Assembly (NCBI GenBank): GCA_028282095.1
Contig: JANQIP010000131.1
Span: forward strand, 1-37,210
Source of the DNA: Xanthobacteraceae bacterium
GTDB taxonomy: Bacteria; Pseudomonadota; Alphaproteobacteria; Rhizobiales; Xanthobacteraceae
Direction: 5' to 3'
Length of the DNA: 37,210 nucleotides
This document shows, piece by piece, positions 21,681 through 29,637 of this stretch; within the stretch, counting starts at the first letter, position 1, and every line of letters starts with the position of its first letter. A program made the translations under genes and the position numbers. Under the pieces are notes generated by a model. It did not search any database. It had not been told where the DNA came from and saw nothing but the letters and a program-made list of their open reading frames with translations.

Positions 21681-22355
21681 ATGATGAAACAGCCATTTCT
21701 AGATGAAGAAGAATCGATACAACGACTTTCCGAGACACTGAGCAAGGCGCGCTTCGAGCGGTACATCCGTGCAAGTAATGGCAATCGCCTCAAGGCAATA
21801 GAGCTCTATAGATGGAACGCTCAGCTCTCACAATCCCTGCACCCTAAACTGCATGTCTGGGAGATTGCGTTCAGAAACAAGATGAATTCCTTCTTGTGTT
21901 GGAAATTCGGGCCGAATTGGCCTTTCGATGCAAAAATAGCTCTCCGGCAACTCACTGAGCACGATCGAGGAAGCGTGCAAAAGGCTCTCAAACGTCAGCG
22001 AAAACGCAGGGTTCCTTCGGCCGTCACCACCGACGCTATCGTGTCTGACTTGTCGGCCGGTTTCTGGGTGGCTTTGCTCAATGAAGATTATGGAGTCCCT
22101 TTTTCTTGGCGATACAATCTCGTCCGGGTCTTTCCGCGCGAACCGGATTTGCAACCGGTGACCGCGCGCCTTATTTGCAACGATCTGCTCGATCTACGTA
22201 ATCGCGTCGCTCACCACGAACCCATATACCACTTGCCACTGCCACAGCGGAAAAATGAACTTGACCGATTACTTGCTGCTATGTGTCCAGCGGCATTTGC
22301 TTTCGCCGATTCTGTTTGTTCATTTGATCTCGCCTGGGGAAATAAGCCAGCATAA
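21681..22355 (+). CDS. Abi-like protein with HEPN R-x4-H motif (putative abortive-infection RNase)
   Basis: About 224 residues from ATG 21681 (ATG 21684 and 21633 also possible; none has a good RBS). The layout matches the Abi_2/AbiD-F family: an N-terminal segment (LSKARFERYIRASNGNRLKA, then IELYRWNAQLSQSLHP), HVWEIAFRNKMNSFL, then SAGFWVALLNEDYG, and the C-terminal LLDLRNRVAHHEPIY with R173-x4-H178, the HEPN ribonuclease signature. Family members are implicated in phage defence or toxin-like RNA cleavage. No antitoxin or partner is obvious. Base composition is lower in GC than the flanking genes and the DNA downstream is AT-rich, suggesting transfer. RNase activity is inferred from the motif only. 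Confidence 0.78.
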   Translation: MMKQPFLDEEESIQRLSETLSKARFERYIRASNGNRLKAIELYRWNAQLSQSLHPKLHVWEIAFRNKMNSFLCWKFGPNWPFDAKIALRQLTEHDRGSVQKALKRQRKRRVPSAVTTDAIVSDLSAGFWVALLNEDYGVPFSWRYNLVRVFPREPDLQPVTARLICNDLLDLRNRVAHHEPIYHLPLPQRKNELDRLLAAMCPAAFAFADSVCSFDLAWGNKPA

Positions 22356-22464
22356 CAATGAAGATCGCGGCGGCTATGATAGCGCCTGAAGACAGCCAAT
22401 CGAGCCCCGCGGCATTCGCATATCTCGATCGCGAGTGGCACAGTTCTCGCAGGGCTTCGGTCAT
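22279..22464 (-). CDS. possible small single-TM protein overlapping the Abi-like gene tail
   Basis: 61 codons, tail-to-tail overlap of 77 bp with the Abi-like gene. It encodes a short polar N terminus, one TM helix (SSGAIIAAAIFIVMLAYFP) and a basic tail (RRDQMNKQNRRKQ). Only a weak GAAAGA lies before the ATG. The TM-plus-basic-tail layout is protein-like, but the frame could be chance. Confidence 0.3.
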   Translation of the reverse strand: MTEALRELCHSRSRYANAAGLDWLSSGAIIAAAIFIVMLAYFPRRDQMNKQNRRKQMPLDT

Positions 22465-22782
22465 TCTTTCGTCGCCGATTGCTACTAAGGGTCGAGTGCA
22501 GCTTAGAGGGCCCTAGGTCGGCGAATATTGGCGCGAACGCGACCACCGAGCTGAAATTGCTTGTTGTTTTAATTATTATAGCTGTGTCTGAGGAATCAAG
22601 CATTTCTCAGAGAAATTTTCTTGTAATAAAATAGAACTAGTAAGAATAGGTACATAATAAGTACTTTTTAACGACATGTCGGAGTCTTATTGATAAGATA
22701 CGATTGTAGCTCGCTACTGCTACAATTCGGTCTTGTGCTGCGTACAGACTTTCCAACAGTCGTCCCACAGAGGAATCCGATC
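22465..22782. promoter_or_regulatory. AT-rich upstream region of the phasin gene with palindromes
   Basis: No gene is seen. The stretch 22555-22700 is strikingly AT-rich for this window. It contains a 10-bp palindrome CGACATGTCG (22672-22681) and the dyad TCTTAT-TG-ATAAGA (22685-22698). TTAACG around 22669 and TGATAAGAT about 17 nt later are a plausible sigma70-like pair, which would place both dyads on the promoter. A PhaR-type regulator is a reasonable guess because phasins are classic PhaR targets, but no CTGC-N3/4-GCAG site is evident. Confidence 0.4.
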
Positions 22783-23361
22783 ATGGACCCCCAATTTAAT
22801 CCCTACCCCACGCAAGCAATGCAGGATGCCGCGCGCCAGGGCCCCGAACAGGCCGGCCGTATCGTTCAGCTCTCTACCGATGTCAGTGAGCAGGCGGCGC
22901 GCGCCGGCGCCCAGATGATGCAGCACAACACCGACACCGTTCAGCAGGCGCTGCAGTCGAGCGCGGAGATCGCGGCGCGGCTAACCGAACGTTCAGTCGA
23001 TCAGTTCGGTCGCGTCCTCGGCATTTCAGGCGATGAAGCACACCGCGCGGCGCAGCAATCGTCCGACAATATCGACGCCATCTTGCGGTCGAGCTCCATG
23101 CTCGCCGTGATGGCCCAGGGCGCCTCGCGCGAATGGGCGGACTTCGCTCGCGAGCGCATGGAGCAGAACTTCAACGGCCTCGACAGGCTCATGCGCTGCC
23201 GCACGCCGCAGGATCTGGCTGCCATTCAAAGCGAATTCCTGCGCGAGAGTCTTGAGAGCTTCCTGCAATACAGCCGCCGGGTCGCACAGCGGTCGATGCA
23301 GATGGCGGACGAGGCATCGCGCACGATGGCCGCGAATGCGGAGCAGGCCCGCGCGGCCTGA
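22783..23361 (+). CDS. phasin (Phasin_2 family), PHB granule-associated protein
   Basis: 192 residues. ATG 22783 has AGAGGAA 7 nt upstream. The protein is almost all amphipathic helix with many Ala, Gln and Ser and no signal peptide: NTDTVQQALQSSAEIAARLT, ASREWADFARERMEQNFNGL, the phasin-typical CRTPQDLAAIQSEFLRESLE and then QYSRRVAQRSMQMADEASRT. Phasins coat polyhydroxyalkanoate granules and influence their size and mobilisation. phaA and phaR elsewhere in the window support a working PHB cycle. The start is better than an upstream one at 22690 because of the RBS and composition. Confidence 0.88.
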   Translation: MDPQFNPYPTQAMQDAARQGPEQAGRIVQLSTDVSEQAARAGAQMMQHNTDTVQQALQSSAEIAARLTERSVDQFGRVLGISGDEAHRAAQQSSDNIDAILRSSSMLAVMAQGASREWADFARERMEQNFNGLDRLMRCRTPQDLAAIQSEFLRESLESFLQYSRRVAQRSMQMADEASRTMAANAEQARAA

Positions 23362-23385
23362 GCTCATCGCGAAAGCGGAAAAAAA

Positions 23386-23413
23386 ACATCCCCGGCGCTC
23401 GCGTCGGGGATGT
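23386..23413. terminator. hairpin after the phasin gene
   Basis: Perfect 9-bp stem ACATCCCCG/CGGGGATGT with a 10-nt loop, 25 nt after the phasin stop. An eight-A run lies directly before it on the plus strand, so in the minus direction it reads as a hairpin plus T-run (textbook intrinsic terminator). In the plus direction the downstream T-run is weak and displaced. It may work both ways. Confidence 0.6.
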
Positions 23414-23548
23414 CGTGCATTAATCACACTTATTTTTAGCTGTACTCTTTTCGCGCCTGATTGCTTTTGTGCGCAAAACCTCCCCTTTCTCGGCGGGTCG
23501 GTGTAGGGTTCGCTGGTCCAGCAATCGTCCCAACGGGCCGTGTACCAG

Positions 23549-24373
23549 ATGATCTTACTTTCCGACGAAGGCTTCATCGACATTGCGGGCCAGACGCTCG
23601 AATACCGCATGATCGGTCCGCGGCCGGACGAGGCGGCAACCCTCGTGCTGCTGCATGAGGGACTCGGCTGCGTCGCCATGTGGGGAGATTTCCCCGATCG
23701 GCTGGCGAAGGAAACCGGCGCCGGCGTGTTCGTCTACTCGCGCGCCGGCTGCGGCCGGTCGAGCCCGGCGGCGCGGCCGCATGGAGCCTCGCACCTGCAT
23801 TCGCAGGCGCTGTCGGTTTTGCCGACGCTGTTGGAAGCGATCGGCTTTCGCCGCGGCCTTCTCGTCGGGCACAGCGACGGGGCGTCGATCGCCACCCTTT
23901 ACTGCGGAAATGTCGAAGATCACCGCGTGCGCGGCCTCGTGCTGATCGCCCCGCACTTCTTCTCCGAGGATTCAGGTGTTGCCGCGGCCGCGACCGTCGG
24001 AGAAGCCTATCGGACGAGCGACCTGCGCGAACAGCTCGCCCGCTTTCACGCCGATGCCGACAGTGCGTTCCGCGGCTGGAGCGATGCCTGGCTCGATCCC
24101 ACCGTCCAAACATGGGACATCACCGAGGAGCTCGGCTATATCCGCGTGCCGATCCTGATCGTGCAGGGCGAGGCCGACCCGTTCGCCACTGCCCGCCAGA
24201 TCGCGGTCGCGCAGGATGAATGCTATTGCCCGGTTGAGGTCGCCCTGCTGCCCGGCGTGCAGCACGCGCCGCATCGCGAGGCTTCGGAAGCAACGCTGGC
24301 CGCGGTCGCTGGTTTCGCCAACCGCCTGCTGCACGACCATCACGAAGGCGATCTTCCCGCCCACGCGGCGTAA
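23549..24373 (+). CDS. alpha/beta hydrolase
   Basis: About 274 residues from ATG 23549 (GTG 23540 also possible; no strong RBS). Alpha/beta-hydrolase fold: VLLHEGLGCVAMW oxyanion region, YSRAGCGRS, nucleophile elbow GHSDGAS (Ser109), acid in IVQGEADPFA and His in GVQHAPHREA. No signal peptide. Hydrolases of this look (GHSDG elbow) occur beside aromatic-acid CoA pathways, and a benzoate-CoA ligase lies 2.2 kb away, so a role in aromatic or thioester hydrolysis is possible but unproven. Same direction as the phasin gene, with a hairpin between. Confidence 0.8.
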   Translation: MILLSDEGFIDIAGQTLEYRMIGPRPDEAATLVLLHEGLGCVAMWGDFPDRLAKETGAGVFVYSRAGCGRSSPAARPHGASHLHSQALSVLPTLLEAIGFRRGLLVGHSDGASIATLYCGNVEDHRVRGLVLIAPHFFSEDSGVAAAATVGEAYRTSDLREQLARFHADADSAFRGWSDAWLDPTVQTWDITEELGYIRVPILIVQGEADPFATARQIAVAQDECYCPVEVALLPGVQHAPHREASEATLAAVAGFANRLLHDHHEGDLPAHAA

Positions 24374-24419
24374 GAAGAGCCGGGCTTAACAGCCGAGAAG
24401 CGCGATTGCTATGGGTCGA

Positions 24420-24756
24420 TTCGATCGGCGTCTCGAAGGATGCATGGGTTGAGACGCGCGGCGCCGTCCCCCGCGGCAGATTTTCTGCTTCGGCTGACCC
24501 ACATGCCGTTCATTCCCGCGGAAGCGGGAATCCAGTCTTTTTTTCAGATAGATACTGGGTCCCCGCTTGCGCGGGGACGAACGGATGAGCCAAATCACGA
24601 CTCTTCTTCTGCAGAGAAGATATCGAAACAAACACCTCATCCCGAGCAGCCGACCGAAGTCGGCGTTGCGAAGGATGCATGGTTTAGGACGCGCCAGCTT
24701 CGCTGCGCTTCTCGCCACGAGGGCGAGAACATCTGCCAACCTCTCGGGATCGGGTT
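24420..24756. repeat. mixed palindromic repeats D/E and a decayed A
   Basis: Non-coding stretch built from repeat pieces: an E-like segment (TCTCGAAGGATGCATGGGTT, about 24430), a D-like inverted repeat (CCGTTCATTCCCGCGGAAGC ... GCGGGGACGAACGG, 24508-24585), another E-like segment (CTCATCCCGAGCAGCCGACC, about 24637-24740) and, next to the TPR gene stop, a diverged module A (complement reads GATCCCGAGAGGTTGGCAGA). No gene is seen. Confidence 0.6.
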
Positions 24757-25389
24757 TTAGATCGGCTGGCCTTCGACTTTTTCGGTCAAGCTGCGGATCT
24801 TGTCCGGCATGCCATTGAGCTGTGGATAGAGTTCGGCCGCCCGGCGAAACGCTTCCAGCGCGTTTTTTTCGTCGCCGATGTCCTGCATGATCGTGCCGAG
24901 GCCGGCAAGCGCCGCGAAATGGCGTGGCTCGCGTCGCAAGACTTGCCGTAGATCGGAAAGCGCGCTGCCGTAATCCTTCTTCAGGAAGAAGACAGTCGCG
25001 CGCCGATTCCACGCCTCGGTGAATTGCGGCCTGATCTCGATGACGGCATCGAGCAGCCGCAGCGCGACATCGAGTTTCTCCTTCTCGACTGCGGTCTTCG
25101 CTCGCCTCATTAGGAGATCGACAGTGTCGCTGCCCGAGGCAAGCCACAACGCCCAGATGCGGTTCTCGATCGCTTTGGCGCTCTCCTGATCGGGTGCAGC
25201 CTTCAACGCGCCGAACAGGAAATCGAGATCATGGGCAGGGCTGCTGCCGCGATCGGATGCCGCGGTGGCGGTCGAATGGGCCCAGCCTTTAGACCGCGGG
25301 GGTGCCGAATCGTCCGCATAGGCCGTCCCGACGCTCGCGAAGGCGAGCATCGCGCAGGCAAGGACAAATCGATTACGGCGTCCTTTCAT
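24757..25389 (-). CDS. exported TPR-repeat protein
   Basis: About 210 residues from ATG 25389, giving a signal peptide (RRNRFVLACAMLAFASVGTA). The frame is open 30 codons further upstream without support. The mature part has at least three TPR-like helix pairs: KLDVALRLLDAVIEIRPQFT with EAWNRRATVFFLKKDYGSAL; SDLRQVLRREPRHFAALAGL with GTIMQDIGDEKNALEAFRRA; and AELYPQL. TPR proteins act as periplasmic scaffolds; no partner can be named. Same strand as rpmJ and infC, 99 bp downstream of rpmJ. Confidence 0.8.
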   Translation of the reverse strand: MKGRRNRFVLACAMLAFASVGTAYADDSAPPRSKGWAHSTATAASDRGSSPAHDLDFLFGALKAAPDQESAKAIENRIWALWLASGSDTVDLLMRRAKTAVEKEKLDVALRLLDAVIEIRPQFTEAWNRRATVFFLKKDYGSALSDLRQVLRREPRHFAALAGLGTIMQDIGDEKNALEAFRRAAELYPQLNGMPDKIRSLTEKVEGQPI

Positions 25390-25488
25390 CGGTACCAGAA
25401 CCTCGCGCGCGATCACTGCCGATCGAATCACTCGCGCTCTAAACCGAGGAGACATCGAGACATCTGGCCGAACAGCCAACGCACGCCG

Positions 25489-25614
25489 TCAGCCCTGCCG
25501 CGCCTTATACCGGCGCTGGACCTTGTTGATGATGTAGACGCGTCCCTTGCGCCGCACGATGCGGTTGTTGCGGTGGCGACCGCGCAGGGCCTTCAGAGAA
25601 TTGCGGACCTTCAT
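25489..25614 (-). CDS. rpmJ: 50S ribosomal protein bL36, zinc-less type
   Basis: A short gene of 41 codons: [20 protein letters not shown], followed by [20 protein letters not shown] and G, then TGA. This is the alphaproteobacterial form of L36 without the zinc-binding Cys residues. It is very basic, as expected for an rRNA-binding protein. The start ATG (25612-25614) has AGGGG a few bases upstream. It lies downstream of infC with a two-copy repeat between. Confidence 0.93.
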   Translation of the reverse strand: MKVRNSLKALRGRHRNNRIVRRKGRVYIINKVQRRYKARQG

Positions 25615-25634
25615 GACTCACCCCTGGCCTTGGA

Positions 25635-25792
25635 GCATGATCCCGAAAAGTTGCAGACTTTTCGGACAAGATCATGCGACCAAACAATAAAACGCATGAT
25701 CCCGAGTTGTAGACTTTTCGCACGAGATCATGCGTGAAAACAAAGAGCAAAGAACGCGATTGGATGAACTCGACGCAATCGCGTTCCTGCTT
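25635..25792 (+). repeat. repeat cluster A-A-I between infC and rpmJ
   Basis: Two module A copies (25635-25677; 25694-25733, the second with a shortened core, CCGAGTTGTAGACTTTTCG). A linker and module I (about 25753-25790: ACGCGATTGGATGAACTCGA then CGCAATCGCGTTC) follow. It begins 20 nt upstream of the rpmJ start codon, so any infC-rpmJ read-through transcript would carry it. Confidence 0.85.
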
Positions 25793-25878
25793 TGTCGCGG
25801 CCATTTGCGGGCGGCCGACTAACCATAGATGCGGAAAATAGGAAGGCGCGCCGACCGGGTCAAGTTGGCGGGTTGCCC

Positions 25879-25890
25879 GGGGGGGGGGGG
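25879..25890. other. 12-G homopolymer just after infC
   Basis: Uninterrupted run of twelve G (C on the coding strand), 3 nt beyond the infC stop codon. Such runs are hypermutable and also prone to sequencing error. Here it cannot change the infC frame. Confidence 0.9.
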
Positions 25891-25893
25891 CGC

Positions 25894-26433
25894 TCACCGC
25901 GGCGCCAACACCATCACCATCTGCCGGCCCTCCATCCGCGGCTCCTGCTCGACCTTGGCGAGCTTGCCGGTGTCTTCCCTGACCCGGTTGAGCAATTGCA
26001 TGCCGAGATTCTGGTGCGCCATTTCCCGTCCGCGGAAACGCAGCGTCACCTTGACCTTATCGCCCTCCTGGAAGAAGCGCAGCATTGAGCGCATCTTAAC
26101 GTCGTAATCGTGGTCGTCGATCATCGGCCGGAACTTGATCTCCTTGACCTCGACGATCTTCTGTTTCTTACGGGCCTCCGCGGCCTTCTTCTGTTCCTGA
26201 AACTTGAACTTGCCGTAGTCCATCAGCTTGCAGACCGGCGGACTGGCATTGGGAGCGATTTCGACCAGGTCGAGACCCGCCTCTTGGGCGAGTTGCATGG
26301 CCTCGACGGTCGAAACGGTGCCCCGGTTAGCGCCGTCCTTGTCGATCAGGTGAATCTCGCGGATCCGGATATCCTCATTCACGCGCGGCCCGTCTTTCTG
26401 GACGGGGGGCGGAGCTCTCATCGGGCGACGAAT
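25894..26433 (-). CDS. infC: translation initiation factor IF-3, ATT start
   Basis: Binds the 30S subunit, prevents 50S joining and proofreads the start codon and initiator tRNA. About 179 residues, normal length. Domains: N-terminal [20 protein letters not shown], linker helix, then C-terminal [20 protein letters not shown] with [13 protein letters not shown] chose ATT (complement of 26431-26433) because AGGAG within GAGAGGAGAG lies 9 nt upstream and the product then begins (M)[10 protein letters not shown], as in relatives. ATG 26421 lies four codons inside and lacks an RBS. A non-AUG start is classic for infC and underlies its autoregulation. There is no rpmI-rplT downstream; rpmJ is the next gene on this strand. 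Confidence 0.95.
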   Translation of the reverse strand: MRRPMRAPPPVQKDGPRVNEDIRIREIHLIDKDGANRGTVSTVEAMQLAQEAGLDLVEIAPNASPPVCKLMDYGKFKFQEQKKAAEARKKQKIVEVKEIKFRPMIDDHDYDVKMRSMLRFFQEGDKVKVTLRFRGREMAHQNLGMQLLNRVREDTGKLAKVEQEPRMEGRQMVMVLAPR

Positions 26434-26570
26434 GGCTTGTCTCTCCTCTCTCGTTTCACGTCCCGCAGCAAAACGGCTTGGCGGTAACGCAAGACCCATT
26501 CGTCTGGTTTCCGCCGCTGCTGATCGGAATGCACTAGAATCGGGACAATTGCGCGGCAAGTCAACGGCGC

Positions 26571-27878
26571 TCACGCTTTGGTCGACGGCTTTCCCAAAAT
26601 CTCGTCGTTCCGTGCCGCCCTCGCGCCTGAAACGCGGGCATAGGCCGCAAGCATCCGCTCGGCAATACCGGCGCGGTCGAACTCGGCGAGCACGACGGCG
26701 CGCGCGCGCCGGCCCATGGCCTGCCGCTCTGCCTCTGGGCAGGACATCATCTGAAGGAGCGCCGCGGCAAGCGCGGCATCATCGCCCGCTTGGAATCGAA
26801 GGCCGGTCGTCTGCGTTTGCGCCGTCGCCGGCGGCGAGCGCACCGTCTCCGGCCCGGCCGCAAGATGCGAAGCGATCACCGGCTTTGCCGTCGCCATCGC
26901 CTCGAGCAGTTCCCGCGGCACGCTCTCGAGCTGAGTGGCGGCGCTGACGACCATGGTCGCCGCCGCATAGCAGGCCGCACGATCGGCAAGGGGACCGCAG
27001 ATGCGGACCACCTCGGCGGTGTTCGTCGCCAGCACGAGGTCCCATAGATCGCCGCTGTAGTGCGAGCGACCCTCGTCCTCCCCGGCGAAGACGAAGACGA
27101 AATCCCTCACTCCCTTCGTTCGCAAACGCGCCGCCGCCCTGACGACGACATGATGGCCCGCGCGGCGAATGATGCGGCCGGGAACGAGGATGACGCGCAT
27201 GTCGCGCGAGACGCCCCAGGTGCCGCGCACCTGCGCAATGCGCGCGTCGGTCATGAGGCCGGGATCGAAGGGCGCAAGATCGAGAGATGCACGAACGACG
27301 GAAATCCGCTGCGCAGGCACGCCGTAGCGTTCGGTGAGGAGCTGTGCGATCTGCTCGCTTGCCGCGATCACCTGATCGCCGCGCGCGATCACCTTGTTGT
27401 ACCAGCGCTTGAGAATGTTCTGTTCGCGAAATCCGGCATAGCAGCTCGTGATGAACGGCACGCCACACAGGCGGGCGGCGAGCCAAGCGCTCCAGCCTGG
27501 CGCGCGCCCATGCGCGTGCACGATGTCGCAGGCATGCGCCTGAACGATGCGGCGCAGCGTCACGGCATTGCGGGCAATGACCAACGGATTGTGGTTCGAG
27601 GTATCGAGCCTGACGAATACCGCACCGATCCGGGCGATCTCGTTCTCGAGCCGGCCGCCCTGCGAGACGAGGATGGGCCGATGGCCGGCGGCGGCGAGAA
27701 TGCAGGCAAGATCGATCGCGCCCTCGTCCGCGGCGCCGAGATCAAGGGTGGGTGCCGCGATCAGCACCGTCAGCCGGCGCTCGGGAACCAGCGGTGGATC
27801 AACCGGGCGCGCATGCGCTCCATCGCGGGAGACCGTGTCGTCGGTTCGGGCAAGCGCGCTCGGCGTTTGAAGCACCAC
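26571..27878 (-). CDS. glycosyltransferase family 4
   Basis: About 435 residues, predicted cytoplasmic or membrane-peripheral, transferring a sugar from a nucleotide donor to a glycan or lipid; substrates unknown. GT-B layout: N-terminal half with [30 protein letters not shown] and [21 protein letters not shown]-terminal half with [33 protein letters not shown] and [20 protein letters not shown], the donor-binding E-x7-E-like region. The first glycine-rich loop reads [13 protein letters not shown] where relatives usually have GGAE. The start is one of two consecutive GTG codons (27878 or 27875); GAGGG upstream favours the second by spacing. It precedes infC by 137 bp and could be separate transcriptionally. 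Confidence 0.85.
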   Translation of the reverse strand: MVLQTPSALARTDDTVSRDGAHARPVDPPLVPERRLTVLIAAPTLDLGAADEGAIDLACILAAAGHRPILVSQGGRLENEIARIGAVFVRLDTSNHNPLVIARNAVTLRRIVQAHACDIVHAHGRAPGWSAWLAARLCGVPFITSCYAGFREQNILKRWYNKVIARGDQVIAASEQIAQLLTERYGVPAQRISVVRASLDLAPFDPGLMTDARIAQVRGTWGVSRDMRVILVPGRIIRRAGHHVVVRAAARLRTKGVRDFVFVFAGEDEGRSHYSGDLWDLVLATNTAEVVRICGPLADRAACYAAATMVVSAATQLESVPRELLEAMATAKPVIASHLAAGPETVRSPPATAQTQTTGLRFQAGDDAALAAALLQMMSCPEAERQAMGRRARAVVLAEFDRAGIAERMLAAYARVSGARAARNDEILGKPSTKA

Positions 27879-28128
27879 GATCCCTCAACTCGGCTCGTTC
27901 CACGCGACCGATCCCGCCGGACGACACTTTTTAAAGGGTATAGACCGCAAGCCCCAAGGCGGCAATATTGCGGCCCCGCGGCCACGATTCGTGCGCTGCA
28001 ACAAATCCGGGCGGGCGGCCGTCCACTCAAAGCCGTTCGCGCGTCTTCCTCCTCGTACGCCTTGCAGCCAACTCGGCTTCTCCTCGCTCGCGCAGCGGCG
28101 GCGGGATCGACCCTGAAGGATCGAACGA

Positions 28129-28905
28129 ATGGACAACAACACCGCCTTCCTGGATGTCGGCTCGGCAGAGAACCAACGCAGGATCGCGGTGAGACGGCGC
28201 GAGGGCTCGACGCCCGGCCTGATCTGGCTCGGCGGCTTCAGGTCCGACATGAAGGGGACCAAGGCGCAGGCGCTCGATGAATGGGCGGCGCAGAACGGGC
28301 GGGCACTGGTGCGCTTCGACTATTCCGGCCACGGCGAGTCGAGCGGCGATTTCGCCGACGGCACCATCGGTCTTTGGCTTGAAGAGACGGTCGCCGTGTT
28401 CAAGGCGCACTGCCGCGGCCCCCAGGTCGTCGTCGGCTCCTCGATGGGCGGATGGCTTGCCCTCCTGCTCGCGCGTGAGCTCAAGCGCCGCAACGGCACC
28501 GCGGACGTGCCGCCATTCGCCGGATTGGTGTTGATCGCACCGGCGATCGATTTCACCGAGGAGTTGATCTGGAAGCGTAGCCCGCCTGCGGTGCGGGAGG
28601 ACCTTGAAACCAAAGGCGCCTGGTTCAAGCCATCGGAATATGGCGAACCGCCCCTCCTCGTCACGCGCCGGTTGATCGAAGAGGGGCGGCATCACCTGCT
28701 GTTCAACGGGCTGATCGAGGTGGGCTGCCCTGTGCGCATCCTCCAGGGTGTGAAGGACCCGGACGTGCCCTGGCAGCATGCATTCGATCTCGTCGCCCGG
28801 CTCGCGCAGGACGATGTCGTCCTTACGCTGGTGAAGGACGGCGATCACCGTCTGTCGCGCCCGGAGGACATCGAGCGGCTGCTGCGCGTGATAACGGAGT
28901 TTTAG
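28129..28905 (+). CDS. alpha/beta hydrolase
   Basis: 258 residues. ATG 28129 has AAGGA 8 nt upstream. Fold motifs: LIWLGGFRSDMKGTKA, VRFDYSGHGESSG, nucleophile elbow GSSMGG (Ser105), acid region ILQGVKDPDVPW and DGDHRLSRPEDI with the catalytic His. It resembles ABHD10/thioesterase-like serine hydrolases; the substrate is unknown. No signal peptide. Divergent from the glycosyltransferase-infC strand with a 250-bp intergenic region in which no gene is seen. The TAG stop is followed after 12 nt by an array of inverted module A copies. Confidence 0.82.
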   Translation: MDNNTAFLDVGSAENQRRIAVRRREGSTPGLIWLGGFRSDMKGTKAQALDEWAAQNGRALVRFDYSGHGESSGDFADGTIGLWLEETVAVFKAHCRGPQVVVGSSMGGWLALLLARELKRRNGTADVPPFAGLVLIAPAIDFTEELIWKRSPPAVREDLETKGAWFKPSEYGEPPLLVTRRLIEEGRHHLLFNGLIEVGCPVRILQGVKDPDVPWQHAFDLVARLAQDDVVLTLVKDGDHRLSRPEDIERLLRVITEF

Positions 28906-28917
28906 TTGCAAACGAGA

Positions 28918-29078
28918 GCATGATCTTATCCGAAAAGTCTGCAACTTTTCGGGGTCATGCTGCTCGTCTTCGGGTCGCATGATCCTATCGGAAAAATCTG
29001 CAACTTTTCGGGATCATGCCGTTCTTTGTCTGGACGCATGATCTTATCCGAAAAGTCTGCAACTTTTCGGGATCATGC
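28918..29078 (-). repeat. module A, three tandem copies in reverse orientation
   Basis: Copies at 28918-28960, 28977-29019 and 29036-29078, a 59-bp period (shorter than the 64 bp at 1311), with the bulge on the left (ATCTTATCC), so inverted relative to most copies. The array fills the space between two convergent genes and its last copy ends one nucleotide from the stop of the Cys-rich protein gene. Likely function: shared 3'-end structure. Copy 2 has an A/T change in the inner arm (GGAAAAATC). Confidence 0.9.
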
Positions 29079-29079
29079 T

Positions 29080-29325
29080 CTAGCCCCTGTGGTTGAACGC
29101 TTTGCGGCACCCCGGGCTGAGGCTCGCGCGCTTCTTCTTCAGGCAGGCGATGATCTGGCTCACCTGCGGGATTTGCGCGCTGCACAGCCGAAAGACATCG
29201 GGCGTGCAGGCGGCGCGCTTCTGCGCAGCGGTCATCGCCTCGACGGGTGTCGCGAACACCGCGAGCATGCCGGCAACGGCAATTCCGGAAGCGGTCTTCG
29301 CAAGGCGATTGATCGTGGTCGGCAT
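29080..29325 (-). CDS. small exported cysteine-rich protein (GLG1-type Cys repeat)
   Basis: 81 residues. GAAGGAG before ATG 29325. A signal peptide ends near ATPVEA (residue 30). The mature part is one Cys-rich repeat with C40, C48, C61 and C73 (CTPDVFRLC; ACLKKKRASLSPGC), matching the spacing of the GLG1/cysteine-rich FGFR repeat found singly in many alphaproteobacterial secreted proteins. Two disulfides are likely. Role unknown. The TAG stop lies in CTAG against the repeat array. Confidence 0.75.
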   Translation of the reverse strand: MPTTINRLAKTASGIAVAGMLAVFATPVEAMTAAQKRAACTPDVFRLCSAQIPQVSQIIACLKKKRASLSPGCRKAFNHRG

Positions 29326-29354
29326 GGGAAGGCTCCTTCAATGCGGCGGTGATC

Positions 29355-29383
29355 GGTTGAGGTCATCGGTTGAGTTGGTTGAG
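29355..29383. promoter_or_regulatory. three direct GGTTGAG repeats
   Basis: GGTTGAG occurs at 29355-29361, 29368-29374 and 29377-29383; the first two are extended (ATCGGTTGAG) and 13 bp apart. They lie about 30-58 bp upstream of the start codon of the Cys-rich protein gene and about 250 bp upstream of the sensor kinase. Possible binding sites, or simple duplication. The rest of 29326-29637 shows no gene. Confidence 0.35.
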
Positions 29384-29637
29384 CGGACGGCCGGTCCGTT
29401 CGAGCAGGCTTGCCGGCTTTGTGAGACCGCTCACATGCAAGCAGGTCAGCCGCGTTGATTGATCGAAGGGGCGGTCGTCAAACGAGCATGCGATCGCTGA
29501 GCACGGCGCGCGGGGTCGCGCGCGCCAAACCGGCACACGTGCCGGCACCGCCGCTTGCGGGTATAGTGGCTCGCCGCAGCACGGGAGGATGACCGGCGAG
29601 TGCCGGTTACCGCGATCGCCTCCAGGACACGAACAGA

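Noticed and set aside
21496..21774. 92-codon minus-strand frame between the ligase and Abi-like genes
   Set aside because: Overlaps the Abi-like N terminus and a hairpin; no protein-like features or RBS.
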